From: Candidatus Faecimonas gallistercoris
GTDB taxonomy: Bacteria > Bacillota_I > Bacilli_A > RF39 > UBA660
Assembly (NCBI GenBank): GCA_018712565.1
Contig: DVGU01000068.1
Coordinates: forward strand, 1 to 32,012
DNA: 32,012 nucleotides
Direction: 5' to 3'
Shown: one piece after another, positions 1 through 7,090 of the stretch
Position numbering within the stretch: position 1 is the stretch's first letter
How the letters are laid out: each line of letters starts with the position of its first letter
Program-made: the position numbers and the translations under genes
Notes under the pieces: model-generated
The model's database searches: none
The model's input: the letters and a program-made list of their open reading frames with translations, nothing else
Told to the model about the DNA's origin: nothing

Positions 1-282
1 AGACGATTATCTAAACAACTAACTAGTGTAAGTCTAGGAGAGCTTTGTAGAGTCTTAGAATATAAAGCTAAGATATATGGGAAGAACTATCTCAAAATAG
101 ATAGTTATTATCCAAGTAGTCAGGAGTGTAGCAAGTGTGGATATAAGAATGAGAAAGTAAAAGACTTAAGAGTTAGAGAATGGACGTGTCCAGAATGTGG
201 AAGTTATCATGATAGAGATTATAATGCTAGTTATAATATTATGTTTGAAGGATTAAAGAAGTATATGATGGAGTTAAAGTAG
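1..282 (+). CDS. tnpB: TnpB (IS200/IS605 family), C-terminal fragment cut by window edge
   Basis: The first 93 codons are open from base 1 to a TAG at 280-282, so the gene begins outside the window. The fragment carries the C-terminal zinc finger of TnpB, seen as CSKC followed by CPEC about 20 residues later, and then DRDYNASYNI, the family's RuvC-III motif with its catalytic Asp. TnpB is the RNA-guided nuclease of IS605-type elements and is guided by an omega-RNA made from the 3' end of its own gene and the flanking element end. That matches the conserved-looking segment just downstream (about 283-375). The visible part has no frameshift. Whether the full gene is intact and whether tnpA is present cannot be judged here. 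Family assignment is firm; activity is unknown. Confidence 0.9.
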   Translation, partial: RRLSKQLTSVSLGELCRVLEYKAKIYGKNYLKIDSYYPSSQECSKCGYKNEKVKDLRVREWTCPECGSYHDRDYNASYNIMFEGLKKYMMELK

Positions 283-375
283 AAAAGAAAGAAATAAAAG
301 AAAACTACGGTAGCGACTATCGGATGTTAAGCCTGTGGAGAAGTAAGGTTACTTAGTCTGAGAAGCAGGAAACTT
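283..375 (+). ncRNA. Presumed omega-RNA (reRNA) scaffold at the IS605 3' end
   Basis: The stretch directly after tnpB is not coding but is structured. It contains a perfect 6-bp hairpin (AAGTAA-GG-TTACTT at about 342-355) and the segment GAGAAGCAGGAA, which resembles the omega-RNA 3' region of Firmicutes IS605 elements as I remember it. A related sequence occurs at 5805-5854, where 42 of 50 bases match bases 302-351 by my hand alignment. In this family the guide is the sequence just past the element's right end. Here the right-end boundary is not clear, so I do not assign a guide. The omega-RNA would also include the last part of tnpB. Confidence 0.5.
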
Positions 376-394
376 GAAAGGTGACGATCAAGGC

Positions 395-420
395 GAATTA
401 AGTAAACTTAATTCTTTTGT
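395..420 (+). repeat. Perfect inverted repeat, possible element-end hairpin or terminator
   Basis: GAATTAAGT and ACTTAATTC form a perfect 9-bp stem with a two-base loop, followed by a short T-rich tail. It lies just past the presumed omega-RNA and could be the right-end hairpin of the IS605 element or a terminator. The sequence alone does not decide. Confidence 0.4.
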
Positions 421-570
421 TCCAACTAAATATTTCTCTAAAGCAACTAAAACTTGATAGAAAATAACTAGTAAGTATAGTATTACTAGAAATATAACAA
501 AACTGTAAGATTATATTAGTTTGTTCTTTGTTATACTGATATCAAGAAAGGAACAAAAAGGAGTGATACT

Positions 571-768
571 ATGTCAAGTTTTAATGTTTTAGGGTTAAAA
601 GTAACAATATTATTATTAATTATACTTTTACCATGTATTATAATAGGAGGTATGATTTCTTTATGTTCTTTTCTGAAAGAAAAAATTAGTGAAATAAAGG
701 ACGGGATGCAAAGTGCCAAAAATACTAGAGGTAAAAAATCTAAAAAAATATTATGGAGTGAAAAATAA
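571..768 (+). CDS. Small single-span membrane protein ahead of the BceA-like gene
   Basis: This 65-residue ORF has an excellent ribosome binding site (AAGGAG at 558-563, 7 bases before ATG). It encodes one hydrophobic segment at residues about 10-33 and then a charged Lys/Glu/Arg-rich tail. A -10-like TATACT lies upstream near 533, without a clear -35 box. The last 19 codons overlap the start of the ABC ATPase gene in another frame (56 bases shared), which is long for a bacterial overlap. It could be a small accessory subunit of the transporter or a translational coupler. I recognise no family. The start signal makes translation likely; the function is unknown. Confidence 0.6.
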   Translation: MSSFNVLGLKVTILLLIILLPCIIIGGMISLCSFLKEKISEIKDGMQSAKNTRGKKSKKILWSEK

Positions 769-1480
769 TATAACTAAAGCAGTAAATGATTTATCTTTAG
801 AAGTAGAGAAGGGTGAATTTACTGCTATCATGGGAGCAAGTGGAAGTGGAAAAACAACACTGTTAAATTGTATTTCGACAATTGATGAGGTAACTAGTGG
901 GCATATTTATATTGGTAATCAAGATATCACTGAATTAAAAGAGGAAGATCTTGCTAGATTTCGAAGAGAAAATTTGGGCTTTATTTTTCAAGATTTTAAT
1001 TTATTAGATACACTGACGATTTCTGAAAATATTTCTCTTGCTTTAATTATTAATAAAGAGGATGTAGGTAAAGTAGAAGAAAAAGTGGATGATATTGCTG
1101 AAAAATTAGGAATTAAAGAAATTTTAAATAAGTATCCTTATGAAGTCAGTGGTGGTCAAAAACAACGATGTGCTTGTGCAAGAGCCTTAATTAATCACCC
1201 TAAGATAATTCTTGCTGATGAGCCAACCGGTGCACTAGATTCTAAAAGTAGTAGAATGTTATTGGAGACGATGGATGAAATGAATGAAAATTTAAATGCT
1301 ACGATTTTAATGGTAACTCATGATACTTTTAGTGCTAGTTTTTGCAGGCGAGTGTTATTTTTAAAAGATGGCAAAATATTTAATGAAATAAGAAAAGGAG
1401 AAAAGTCTAGAAAAGAGTTTTTTAATGAAATATTAGATGTATTAACATTATTAGGTGGAGATGTTTCAAGTGTTAAGTAA
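713..1480 (+). CDS. ABC transporter ATP-binding protein, BceA/MacB-LolD type
   Basis: This 255-residue nucleotide-binding subunit of an antimicrobial-peptide-type ABC transporter would energise the permease encoded next. Visible motifs are Walker A GASGSGKTT (residues 41-49), Q-loop Q93, signature VSGGQKQR (145-152), Walker B IILADEPTGALD (165-176) and the H-loop His203. The GTG start at 713 is chosen because residues 1-35 match the usual BceA N-terminus (LEVKNLKKYYG) and AAGGA lies about 11 bases upstream. It overlaps the small ORF before it and the permease after it. With the response regulator and kinase at 3531-5167 it forms a Bce-type detoxification module. The substrate, possibly a cell-wall-targeting peptide such as bacitracin or a lantibiotic, cannot be read from sequence. 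Confidence 0.93.
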   Translation: MPKILEVKNLKKYYGVKNNITKAVNDLSLEVEKGEFTAIMGASGSGKTTLLNCISTIDEVTSGHIYIGNQDITELKEEDLARFRRENLGFIFQDFNLLDTLTISENISLALIINKEDVGKVEEKVDDIAEKLGIKEILNKYPYEVSGGQKQRCACARALINHPKIILADEPTGALDSKSSRMLLETMDEMNENLNATILMVTHDTFSASFCRRVLFLKDGKIFNEIRKGEKSRKEFFNEILDVLTLLGGDVSSVK

Positions 1481-3467
1481 ATTAGCAATTCGTAATGTAA
1501 AAAGAAGTATCAAAGACTATATCATCTATATTATAACTGTCATTATGGCTTTTTCTTTAATATTTGCTTTTAATTTTGTGTCTTTTTCAAAGGATGTTTT
1601 AGAGTTATCTGATATGATGGATAATTTAAAATATGCTATCATATTTGTAAGTGTTATTATTGTGTTTGTCATAGCTTGGTTAATTAATTATACGATGCGT
1701 TTTATGTTTTCTAAGAGAAGTCGGGAATTTGGAACTTATATGATTCTTGGGATTGAAAAGAAGAAAATTAATCGTCTTTTTATAATAGAAAACTTCATTT
1801 TGGGATTTTTGTCTTTTCTTATTTCCTTTTTTATAGGAATTATTTTAGGAATTTTATTTTCGGCAATTGTAATGCGATTGTTTGAAATGCCATATCAAAT
1901 ATCTTTAAAAGTTTCTACTACTCCTATTTTCCTTTCCTTTCTATATTTTGTATTAATTTATACATTTACTTTATTTAGAAGTAGTAGAAGAATGAAGAAA
2001 ATGAAAATACATGATTTATTATATTTCGAAAAGAAAAATGAACAAAAGATATGGAAGAAGAAAAAATATAGAAATATTTTATTTATAATTTTTGCTATTA
2101 TGGGAATTGTAGGATTATATTTATGTGATTATTTTTTTAAAGTTATGAGTCCTGGTTCTACTATTTGTTTACTGAGTTCTGTTATTTTATTAATTATTAG
2201 TATTTACGGGGTGACTTTTACTTTAGGAGATTTTATTTTAGCGTTTATTAATAAGAGACGAAATATAAAATATAAGAAAGATAATTTATTTGTTGCGAAA
2301 AACTTTGAAGCAAAATCTAAGACTATAGGAGTTACGTTAGGTACATTATCACTATTAATTACTTTAAATTTAGTTTGTATGAATTTATCTTTTGTAATGA
2401 AAGATGCTTATGAAAATAATGTTGATCAGCAAGCTCCTTATGATATTTCTGTAGAATCTATTTCTTCTGATATAGAGGATAGTTTCTTTGGAAAAATGAA
2501 TAATACTGAACAAGCAAAAAAATATATTGATTATATCCATGAAAATTATGAGATAGAAGAGGAAATTGATTATCGTATTTATACAAGTAAAGATATGCAA
2601 GTATCTAAATATGTAAAAGATATTGGGAGTAATGGGTTCATTGATTATGACTGTTATTTAAAAGAAAGTGATTATAATAAATTAGTCAAAATGCTTGGAG
2701 GAGAACCGGTAGAGTTAGATAACGAATATTTTGTAACTGGTGATAAGACTGTAAAAGATGGATTAGAAAATGTAGAGAATAGGCATCCTACTATAACTAT
2801 TAACAATTATGATTTATCTTTTAAGGAAGTAACTATGGAGTATTTTAGATTGGCCTGGTCAACAGGAAATAGTTATTTGATTGTAGTACCAGATGAAGTA
2901 ATTGATAGTGATATGTTAGTGGTTGTCGAAAACTATGTATTTGATACTACAAATGATACAACAGAAGAGGATAATGTAAAATTACAGAAATTAGGAATGT
3001 ATGAATTACAAGATGGAGATACTACATTTTCTTATTTTCCTGTAGTTGTGAGAGGTTATTTTGTGGCGGCAGATAAAACAGCTATGACTATATTTTCTTT
3101 CTCCCTACTTTATATTAGTTTTATTTTTATTACGGTTGTAGGAACAATTCTATCTATTCAGACATTAAGTGATTCTAATAAGAATAAATATCAATATAAA
3201 CTGTTAAAGAAATTAGGGGTAGAAGATAAAAATATTAAAAAAACAATTAGAAAACAAATTACTGCTAATTTCTTATTTCCAGTAATTTATCCTATTATTA
3301 TTTCTGTTGTAACTGCATTTTCTATTAATAGGATATTCTATGCGGTAACTAGTGCTTCGATGAATTATTTAATAACTATATTTATTACAATAGGAATTTT
3401 CTTAGTTATTTATGGAATTTATTTTGTTGCAACCTATATAACATTTAAAAACAATATCGAAGAATAA
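1470..3467 (+). CDS. ABC transporter permease, BceB/FtsX-like
   Basis: This is a BceB-type permease of about 665 residues. It begins LSKLAIRNVKRSIKDYIIY, the typical amphipathic N-terminus of the family, followed by clusters of hydrophobic segments. A large polar domain of about 200 residues (roughly 320-535) comes before the last three spans; in BceB this is the extracellular sensor domain. I prefer the GTG at 1470 because GGTGGAG at 1454-1460 is correctly spaced for it. A GTG at 1455 and an ATG at 1461 in the same frame would lack a spaced ribosome binding site. The gene overlaps the ATPase gene by 11 bases, so the two are translationally coupled. A terminator follows. BceB proteins both pump the drug and signal to the BceS kinase. 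Confidence 0.92.
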   Translation: MLSKLAIRNVKRSIKDYIIYIITVIMAFSLIFAFNFVSFSKDVLELSDMMDNLKYAIIFVSVIIVFVIAWLINYTMRFMFSKRSREFGTYMILGIEKKKINRLFIIENFILGFLSFLISFFIGIILGILFSAIVMRLFEMPYQISLKVSTTPIFLSFLYFVLIYTFTLFRSSRRMKKMKIHDLLYFEKKNEQKIWKKKKYRNILFIIFAIMGIVGLYLCDYFFKVMSPGSTICLLSSVILLIISIYGVTFTLGDFILAFINKRRNIKYKKDNLFVAKNFEAKSKTIGVTLGTLSLLITLNLVCMNLSFVMKDAYENNVDQQAPYDISVESISSDIEDSFFGKMNNTEQAKKYIDYIHENYEIEEEIDYRIYTSKDMQVSKYVKDIGSNGFIDYDCYLKESDYNKLVKMLGGEPVELDNEYFVTGDKTVKDGLENVENRHPTITINNYDLSFKEVTMEYFRLAWSTGNSYLIVVPDEVIDSDMLVVVENYVFDTTNDTTEEDNVKLQKLGMYELQDGDTTFSYFPVVVRGYFVAADKTAMTIFSFSLLYISFIFITVVGTILSIQTLSDSNKNKYQYKLLKKLGVEDKNIKKTIRKQITANFLFPVIYPIIISVVTAFSINRIFYAVTSASMNYLITIFITIGIFLVIYGIYFVATYITFKNNIEE

Positions 3468-3485
3468 CTCCAGGAGGAGTTTTTT
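3466..3485 (+). terminator. Rho-independent terminator after BceB-like gene
   Basis: AACTCC and GGAGTT form a 6-bp stem with loop AGGA, followed by TTTT. It lies immediately behind the permease stop codon and ahead of a separate promoter for the two-component genes. Confidence 0.7.
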
Positions 3486-3500
3486 CGTTACCAGGCAGTA

Positions 3501-3509
3501 TGATATAAT
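3501..3509 (+). promoter_or_regulatory. Extended -10 promoter of the two-component genes
   Basis: TG-A-TATAAT is a perfect extended -10 element 21 bases before the response regulator start. No good -35 box is seen 17 bases upstream, as is common for extended -10 promoters. AAGAGGA at about 3518-3523 is the ribosome binding site. Confidence 0.6.
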
Positions 3510-3530
3510 ATAGAAGAAAGAGGAATTTAT

Positions 3531-4196
3531 ATGAAAATATTAATTGTAGAAGATGATAAAAAAATAAGACAGGAATTAAAGATTCTTTTAGAGTCTAATG
3601 GTTATTACGTAGAAGTAATTGATGATTTTAGTGGAGATATTGTAGAAGATGTTAAGCATATTTGTAAAAACTTAATTTTATTAGATGTTAATTTGCCTAA
3701 TGAGAATGGTTTTGATATTTGTAAAAAGATAAAAGAACAAGAGTTAGTTCCTGTTATTTTTGTTACAAGTTGTACTAAGGAAGAAGATGAGTTGAAAAGT
3801 ATTTTAGTTGGAGGAGATGACTTTATTACTAAGCCTTACAATAAAGATATTTTATTAGAAAAGATAAAACGAACTATTGCATTAAGAAATCCTCTTTCTT
3901 ATAAAGAAATAAAAGTAAAAGACGTAACGCTTGATTTACATCTTTCTACCGTTTTTTATCATAATAATACGGTAGAACTAACTAGAAACGAATTTAGGAT
4001 TCTTTATTACTTTTTTACTAATCCAGAAAAGATAATTACTAAGGAAGAGTTGTTGGATTATCTATGGAATGAAAAATATTACTTAGATGATAATATTTTA
4101 ACTGTTAATATTAATAGACTTCGTAAGAAATTAGAAGAAGTTGGACTTGTTGATTTTATTAAAACGGTACGGAAGAAGGGATATCGATTGGGATGA
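3531..4196 (+). CDS. Response regulator, OmpR/BceR type
   Basis: The 221-residue protein has a receiver domain (residues 1-115) with acidic pocket D8/D9, phospho-acceptor D52 in ILLDVNLP, T79 and K101 in TKPYN. An OmpR-type winged helix follows (about 125-221) with the family ending KKGYRLG. It should bind upstream of the BceAB genes and activate them when phosphorylated by the kinase encoded next. The two genes overlap by an ATGA start/stop junction at 4193-4196. The TGA here is a true stop because the family ends at this point. The target operator was not identified. Confidence 0.93.
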   Translation: MKILIVEDDKKIRQELKILLESNGYYVEVIDDFSGDIVEDVKHICKNLILLDVNLPNENGFDICKKIKEQELVPVIFVTSCTKEEDELKSILVGGDDFITKPYNKDILLEKIKRTIALRNPLSYKEIKVKDVTLDLHLSTVFYHNNTVELTRNEFRILYYFFTNPEKIITKEELLDYLWNEKYYLDDNILTVNINRLRKKLEEVGLVDFIKTVRKKGYRLG

Positions 4197-5167
4197 TTGC
4201 ATATGTTGAGGAGAAAATATGGTTGATTTTGTGGTATAGTATATTTGTTTTACTACAATTAGTGATTTTGTTTTTATTAGATATGGATACGACCTTTTTA
4301 TTCTTTTCCTGGGTCCTATATAGTGTATTGTTGTTTTTATATTTATTGGTTAGTTATTTGGTTGCTGGATTTAAAAATAAAAGAATTAAAGAGATGGTGG
4401 ATGGGTTAGATGAAAAGTATTTTATATCCGAGTTGTTAAAGAGACCAAGAAGTATAGAATGTGAAGCTTATTATTATGCTTTAAAGTCTGCTACAAAGGC
4501 CATGAATGATAAAATAACAGAGCTAGAAAATAAATATCAAAATTATGAGGAGTATATTGAAACTTTTGTTCATGAGGTAAAGACTCCTTTAGCGGCGATA
4601 TCATTATATAGTGATAATAAAAAGGATCAAGAGTTAAAATATGAGGTTAAAAAGTTAGATGATTTAGTAGAACAAGTATTATTCTATGCTAGAAGTGAAA
4701 ATACAGAAAAAGATTATTTTGTGAAGAGGATAAAATTATCAGAGATTATTCATCAAGCACTGATGAGAAATAAAGAGTATTTTTTAGCTAATAATATTGT
4801 AATTGAGGTAGAAAATTTAGATGTTTTTGTTGTCACTGATGAAAAATGGGTAATATTTATTTTAAATCAGGTCATTAATAATTCTATAAAATATATGGAT
4901 AAGTTGGAAAAGAAAATCCAGATAAGAGGAATAGATAAAAAAAATAGTGTGATTTTAGAAATAAAAGATAATGGATGTGGTATTAAAGGAAGTGATTTAC
5001 CTAGGGTTTTTGAAAAAGGGTTTACAGGGAGTAATCGTAGAAAGGAACATTCTACGGGAATTGGTTTATATTTGTGTAAGAAATTGTGTAATCGTCTAAA
5101 TTTAGATATTGAAATTGAAAGTGTAGTTAAGCAATATACAAGGGTTAGAATTATTTTTCCAAATTAA
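4193..5167 (+). CDS. Intramembrane-sensing histidine kinase, BceS type
   Basis: This 324-residue kinase has two closely spaced membrane helices (about 10-30 and 33-58) with almost no external loop, which is the mark of intramembrane-sensing kinases that read the state of a BceAB transporter. The dimerisation/phosphoacceptor helix carries H127 in FVHEVKTPLAAIS. The ATPase domain shows the N box (VINNSIKYM), the G1 box (DNGCGI), the F box (VFEKGFTG) and the G2 box (STGIGLYL). All catalytic boxes are intact. It overlaps the response regulator by 4 bases and is the last gene of this transcription unit. Confidence 0.93.
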   Translation: MIAYVEEKIWLILWYSIFVLLQLVILFLLDMDTTFLFFSWVLYSVLLFLYLLVSYLVAGFKNKRIKEMVDGLDEKYFISELLKRPRSIECEAYYYALKSATKAMNDKITELENKYQNYEEYIETFVHEVKTPLAAISLYSDNKKDQELKYEVKKLDDLVEQVLFYARSENTEKDYFVKRIKLSEIIHQALMRNKEYFLANNIVIEVENLDVFVVTDEKWVIFILNQVINNSIKYMDKLEKKIQIRGIDKKNSVILEIKDNGCGIKGSDLPRVFEKGFTGSNRRKEHSTGIGLYLCKKLCNRLNLDIEIESVVKQYTRVRIIFPN

Positions 5168-5190
5168 TAGTTTTATTAAGGGTTAAACGA

Positions 5191-5219
5191 TTGAAAAAAC
5201 TATAATAATAAGGTATACT
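5191..5219 (+). promoter_or_regulatory. Sigma-A-type promoter for the gene at 5244
   Basis: TTGAAA (5191-5196) and TATACT (5214-5219) are separated by exactly 17 bases. GGGAGGAGG follows at 5226-5234, 9 bases before the ATG. Confidence 0.75.
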
Positions 5220-5243
5220 AATACTAGGGAGGAGGTAATAAAT

Positions 5244-5615
5244 ATGAATGGAAATCGAATCTTTGTAGGAGATATAAAAAAATGTAACTATTCAGAAACT
5301 TCAGATCATCGTCCACTTGCTAAATATTATACTGATCCCGATACAGGCTATTTAGAAGTTCGTCCTGATGATATAGTAAAAAAAGGAGCAACATTAATAA
5401 AAGTTGGTAATGATTGTTATGTTGATGTAGATAGTGTTACAGGGACAATCGATATGCTTGTTACAGCTTTAAGAAATCCTTTAAAATCTAGTGATAGTGC
5501 TACTTTTGGTTGTAACTATGTTGATACTGATTCATTAAGACCTTATTTTGAGGTGGAGAATCAAAAAGTTAATATTCGGGAATTTGTTAAGACTAAAAGT
5601 CCTTATAAAAAATAA
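5244..5615 (+). CDS. Hypothetical soluble protein, 123 residues
   Basis: This gene has its own consensus promoter, a strong ribosome binding site and its own terminator, so it is very likely expressed as a single-gene unit. The 123-residue product has no signal peptide and no membrane helix. It is rich in Asp, Tyr and Thr (YYTDPDTGYLEVRP near residues 28-41), with Cys at positions 14, 57 and 89. I do not recognise a family. It sits between the two-component genes and the decayed IS605 end, inside the segment flanked by IS605-derived sequences, so it may have arrived with that segment. No function is proposed. Confidence 0.75.
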   Translation: MNGNRIFVGDIKKCNYSETSDHRPLAKYYTDPDTGYLEVRPDDIVKKGATLIKVGNDCYVDVDSVTGTIDMLVTALRNPLKSSDSATFGCNYVDTDSLRPYFEVENQKVNIREFVKTKSPYKK

Positions 5616-5638
5616 TTTATTGAAATAGGAAAAGGTTG

Positions 5639-5665
5639 TTATAGAGCGTAGTTCTATAATTTTTT
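5639..5665 (+). terminator. Rho-independent terminator
   Basis: TTATAGAGC and GTTCTATAA pair over 9 positions with one G-U wobble around loop GTA, followed by TTTTTT. It ends the single-gene unit at 5244-5615. Confidence 0.75.
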
Positions 5666-5773
5666 GTTAATAAGGAATTTGTTTTTACAAAGTATTAAGC
5701 TTAGATAGTAGGTAAATAGACTTTTTAAAGGAAATGGATTTTTGTAGTTTAAGATGTTTTTTTGTTTAATTTA

Positions 5774-5870
5774 GATGCGATGTTAAAGATAGAAAAAATT
5801 AATAAAACTATGGTAGCTACTATTGGAGGTTAAGTCCGTGGAGAAGTAGGGGTACCTATGTAGAAAGGTA
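5774..5870 (+). mobile_element. Decayed IS605 3' end (tnpB tail plus omega-RNA-like segment)
   Basis: Bases 5805-5854 match 302-351 at 42 of 50 positions by hand alignment, in the same orientation. The similarity seems to extend leftward into the former tnpB end: GATG, then TTAAAG, then TAGAAAA here, against the same words around the real tnpB stop at about 268-288. No tnpB reading frame survives. The small hairpin of the first copy is replaced by a different short stem (GTAGG/CCTAT around a four-base loop). The segment ends just before the acetyltransferase start, and its AGAAAGG probably acts as that gene's ribosome binding site. It is most simply an old IS605 remnant. A retained RNA role is possible but unproven. 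Confidence 0.65.
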
Positions 5871-5877
5871 TATAGAT

Positions 5878-6408
5878 ATGGAAGAATATTATAATATTGC
5901 AGATGATTTGCAAATGCAAAAGAAGCATTTATATACTCAGAGATTATGTTATGAGTTTAGTATGTTAGATCCTATAAATATAAATAAGAGAGTAGAATTA
6001 ATTAAGAAGATTGTTAATAGTATTGGAGATAATTTTATTATTGAACAGCCATTTCATTGTGATTATGGTTATTTTATTACAATTGGTAAGAACTTTTATG
6101 CTAATTATAATTTAACTATATTAGATACGGCTGAAGTTGAAATAGGAGATAATGTTTTTATTGGTCCTAATGTGAATATTTATGCAGCTACTCATCCTTT
6201 AGATGTTGAAAGAAGAAATCAAAATCTAGAAAAAGGGATTCCTGTTAAAATAGGTAATAATGTTTGGATTGGTGGAAATGCTACTATTTTACCTGGTGTT
6301 ACGATTGGAGATAATACAGTAATTGGAGCGGGAAGTGTTGTTACTAAGAGTATTCCATCTAATGTTATGGCGGCTGGAAATCCATGTAAAATTATAAAAG
6401 AGTTATAA
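5878..6408 (+). CDS. Maltose/galactoside-type O-acetyltransferase (left-handed beta-helix)
   Basis: The 176-residue protein belongs to the hexapeptide-repeat (LbH) acetyltransferases of the Maa/LacA/NodL group. These move an acetyl group from acetyl-CoA to a sugar hydroxyl. The N-terminal helical cap (residues 1-45) is followed by hexapeptide turns such as IGDNVFIGPNVNI and IGNNVWIGGNATILPGVTIGDNTVIGAGSVV. The catalytic His is in the expected YAATHPLD context (about residue 105). The C-terminus AAGNPCKIIKEL is canonical. It is slightly shorter than the usual 185 or so residues, mostly at the N-terminus. No clear promoter was found. The gene starts a few bases after a decayed IS605 end. The sugar substrate is not predictable. 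Confidence 0.88.
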   Translation: MEEYYNIADDLQMQKKHLYTQRLCYEFSMLDPININKRVELIKKIVNSIGDNFIIEQPFHCDYGYFITIGKNFYANYNLTILDTAEVEIGDNVFIGPNVNIYAATHPLDVERRNQNLEKGIPVKIGNNVWIGGNATILPGVTIGDNTVIGAGSVVTKSIPSNVMAAGNPCKIIKEL

Positions 6409-6412
6409 ATAC

Positions 6413-6440
6413 TTGCATTTTATGAAAAAAATGATATAAT
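6413..6440 (+). promoter_or_regulatory. Sigma-A-type promoter with extended -10
   Basis: TTGCAT (6413-6418) and TATAAT (6435-6440) are 16 bases apart, and TG stands one base before the -10 box. It precedes the gene at 6466. Confidence 0.75.
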
Positions 6441-6465
6441 ATAGTAATTAAAAAGAGGTGGAAGT

Positions 6466-6906
6466 ATGAGAAATTATGTACGTTATATCGTGTTATTAAT
6501 ATTGATTATTGCAGGTGGACTTTTGATTATATCTGTAGTAAATAAGTTTACAGAACCTGATGTTTCTAAAGTTAATAATAAAAATAAAACAGAGGAGACG
6601 ACAACTACTACTCAGGGAGAAGGACCTACCTTAGATGTTGATACGTCTAAAGATTCTTCATCTACAAAGGAAGATACTACAGACAATGATGATAGTACTA
6701 CAACTCAAGAAGATACAAGTTCAAGTGATACTACAACTGATAATACTACCACCACTACAGAGGAATCAGTTGATTCTGATACTAATAATGTAGTTGTTCC
6801 TGATACGGGAACTAAAGATTCTATTATTTATACAATTTTAGGATTTACAATTATAATCAGTGGAGTTTGGTTAGTAAAAAGAAATACGTTACATGCAAAT
6901 AATTAA
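6466..6906 (+). CDS. Ser/Thr-rich surface protein with LPXTG-like (VPDTG) sorting signal
   Basis: The 146-residue protein has an N-terminal signal or anchor helix (residues about 7-25). A low-complexity linker of Thr, Ser, Asp and Glu follows (about 40-107). The C-terminus is a classical sortase layout: VPDTG at 111-115, a hydrophobic stretch at 119-136 and a positive KR tail at 138-139. Known sortase substrates usually have LPXTG; here the first residue is Val. This suggests a small cell-wall-attached stalk or mucin-like protein, or, if no sortase accepts VPDTG, a two-span membrane protein with an exposed loop. It has its own promoter and terminator. No enzymatic domain is seen. Confidence 0.8.
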   Translation: MRNYVRYIVLLILIIAGGLLIISVVNKFTEPDVSKVNNKNKTEETTTTTQGEGPTLDVDTSKDSSSTKEDTTDNDDSTTTQEDTSSSDTTTDNTTTTTEESVDSDTNNVVVPDTGTKDSIIYTILGFTIIISGVWLVKRNTLHANN

Positions 6907-6925
6907 TATATAAGAGTTTTGTATA

Positions 6926-6956
6926 AAACCTTGTTTTTTTAAGAAACAAGGTTTTT
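6926..6956 (+). terminator. Strong Rho-independent terminator
   Basis: AAACCTTGTTT pairs with AAACAAGGTTT around a short T/A loop and is followed by a U-tract. It separates the surface protein gene from the NAD operon. Confidence 0.85.
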
Positions 6957-6983
6957 ATGTGTTTAAAAAAATTAAAAAAGTTG

Positions 6984-7062
6984 TTGACAAATTATTTAGT
7001 TATTAATATAATGTTAATAACAAGTGATGAAACACTTGAAAAATTTTACTCTTTGTTATTAA
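6984..7062 (+). promoter_or_regulatory. NAD salvage operon promoter overlapped by a palindromic operator
   Basis: TTGACA (6984-6989) and TATAAT (7007-7012) with 17-base spacing form a perfect consensus promoter. The palindrome GTTATTAA-N7-TTAATAAC (6999-7021) spans the -10 box, so a bound protein would block polymerase. Downstream come a 6-bp inverted repeat CAAGTG/CACTTG (7021-7038) and a third half-site GTTATTAA (7055-7062). The same palindrome, equally placed, recurs at 14546-14568. Known NAD-operon repressors in bacteria include NiaR and NrtR; I cannot match this site to either from memory, so the regulator is unknown. Confidence 0.8.
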
Positions 7063-7090
7063 TAAAATGTAAATAAGAGGAGGAAAGATT

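Noticed and set aside
531-719. Antisense ORF across the small membrane gene and the transporter start
   Set aside because: It mirrors a sense ORF with a strong ribosome binding site, has no start signal of its own and has no recognisable protein features.
571-5167. Naming the ABC module as a bacitracin or lantibiotic system
   Set aside because: The BceAB/BceRS type is clear, but substrate specificity cannot be derived from the sequence and no peptide gene lies nearby.
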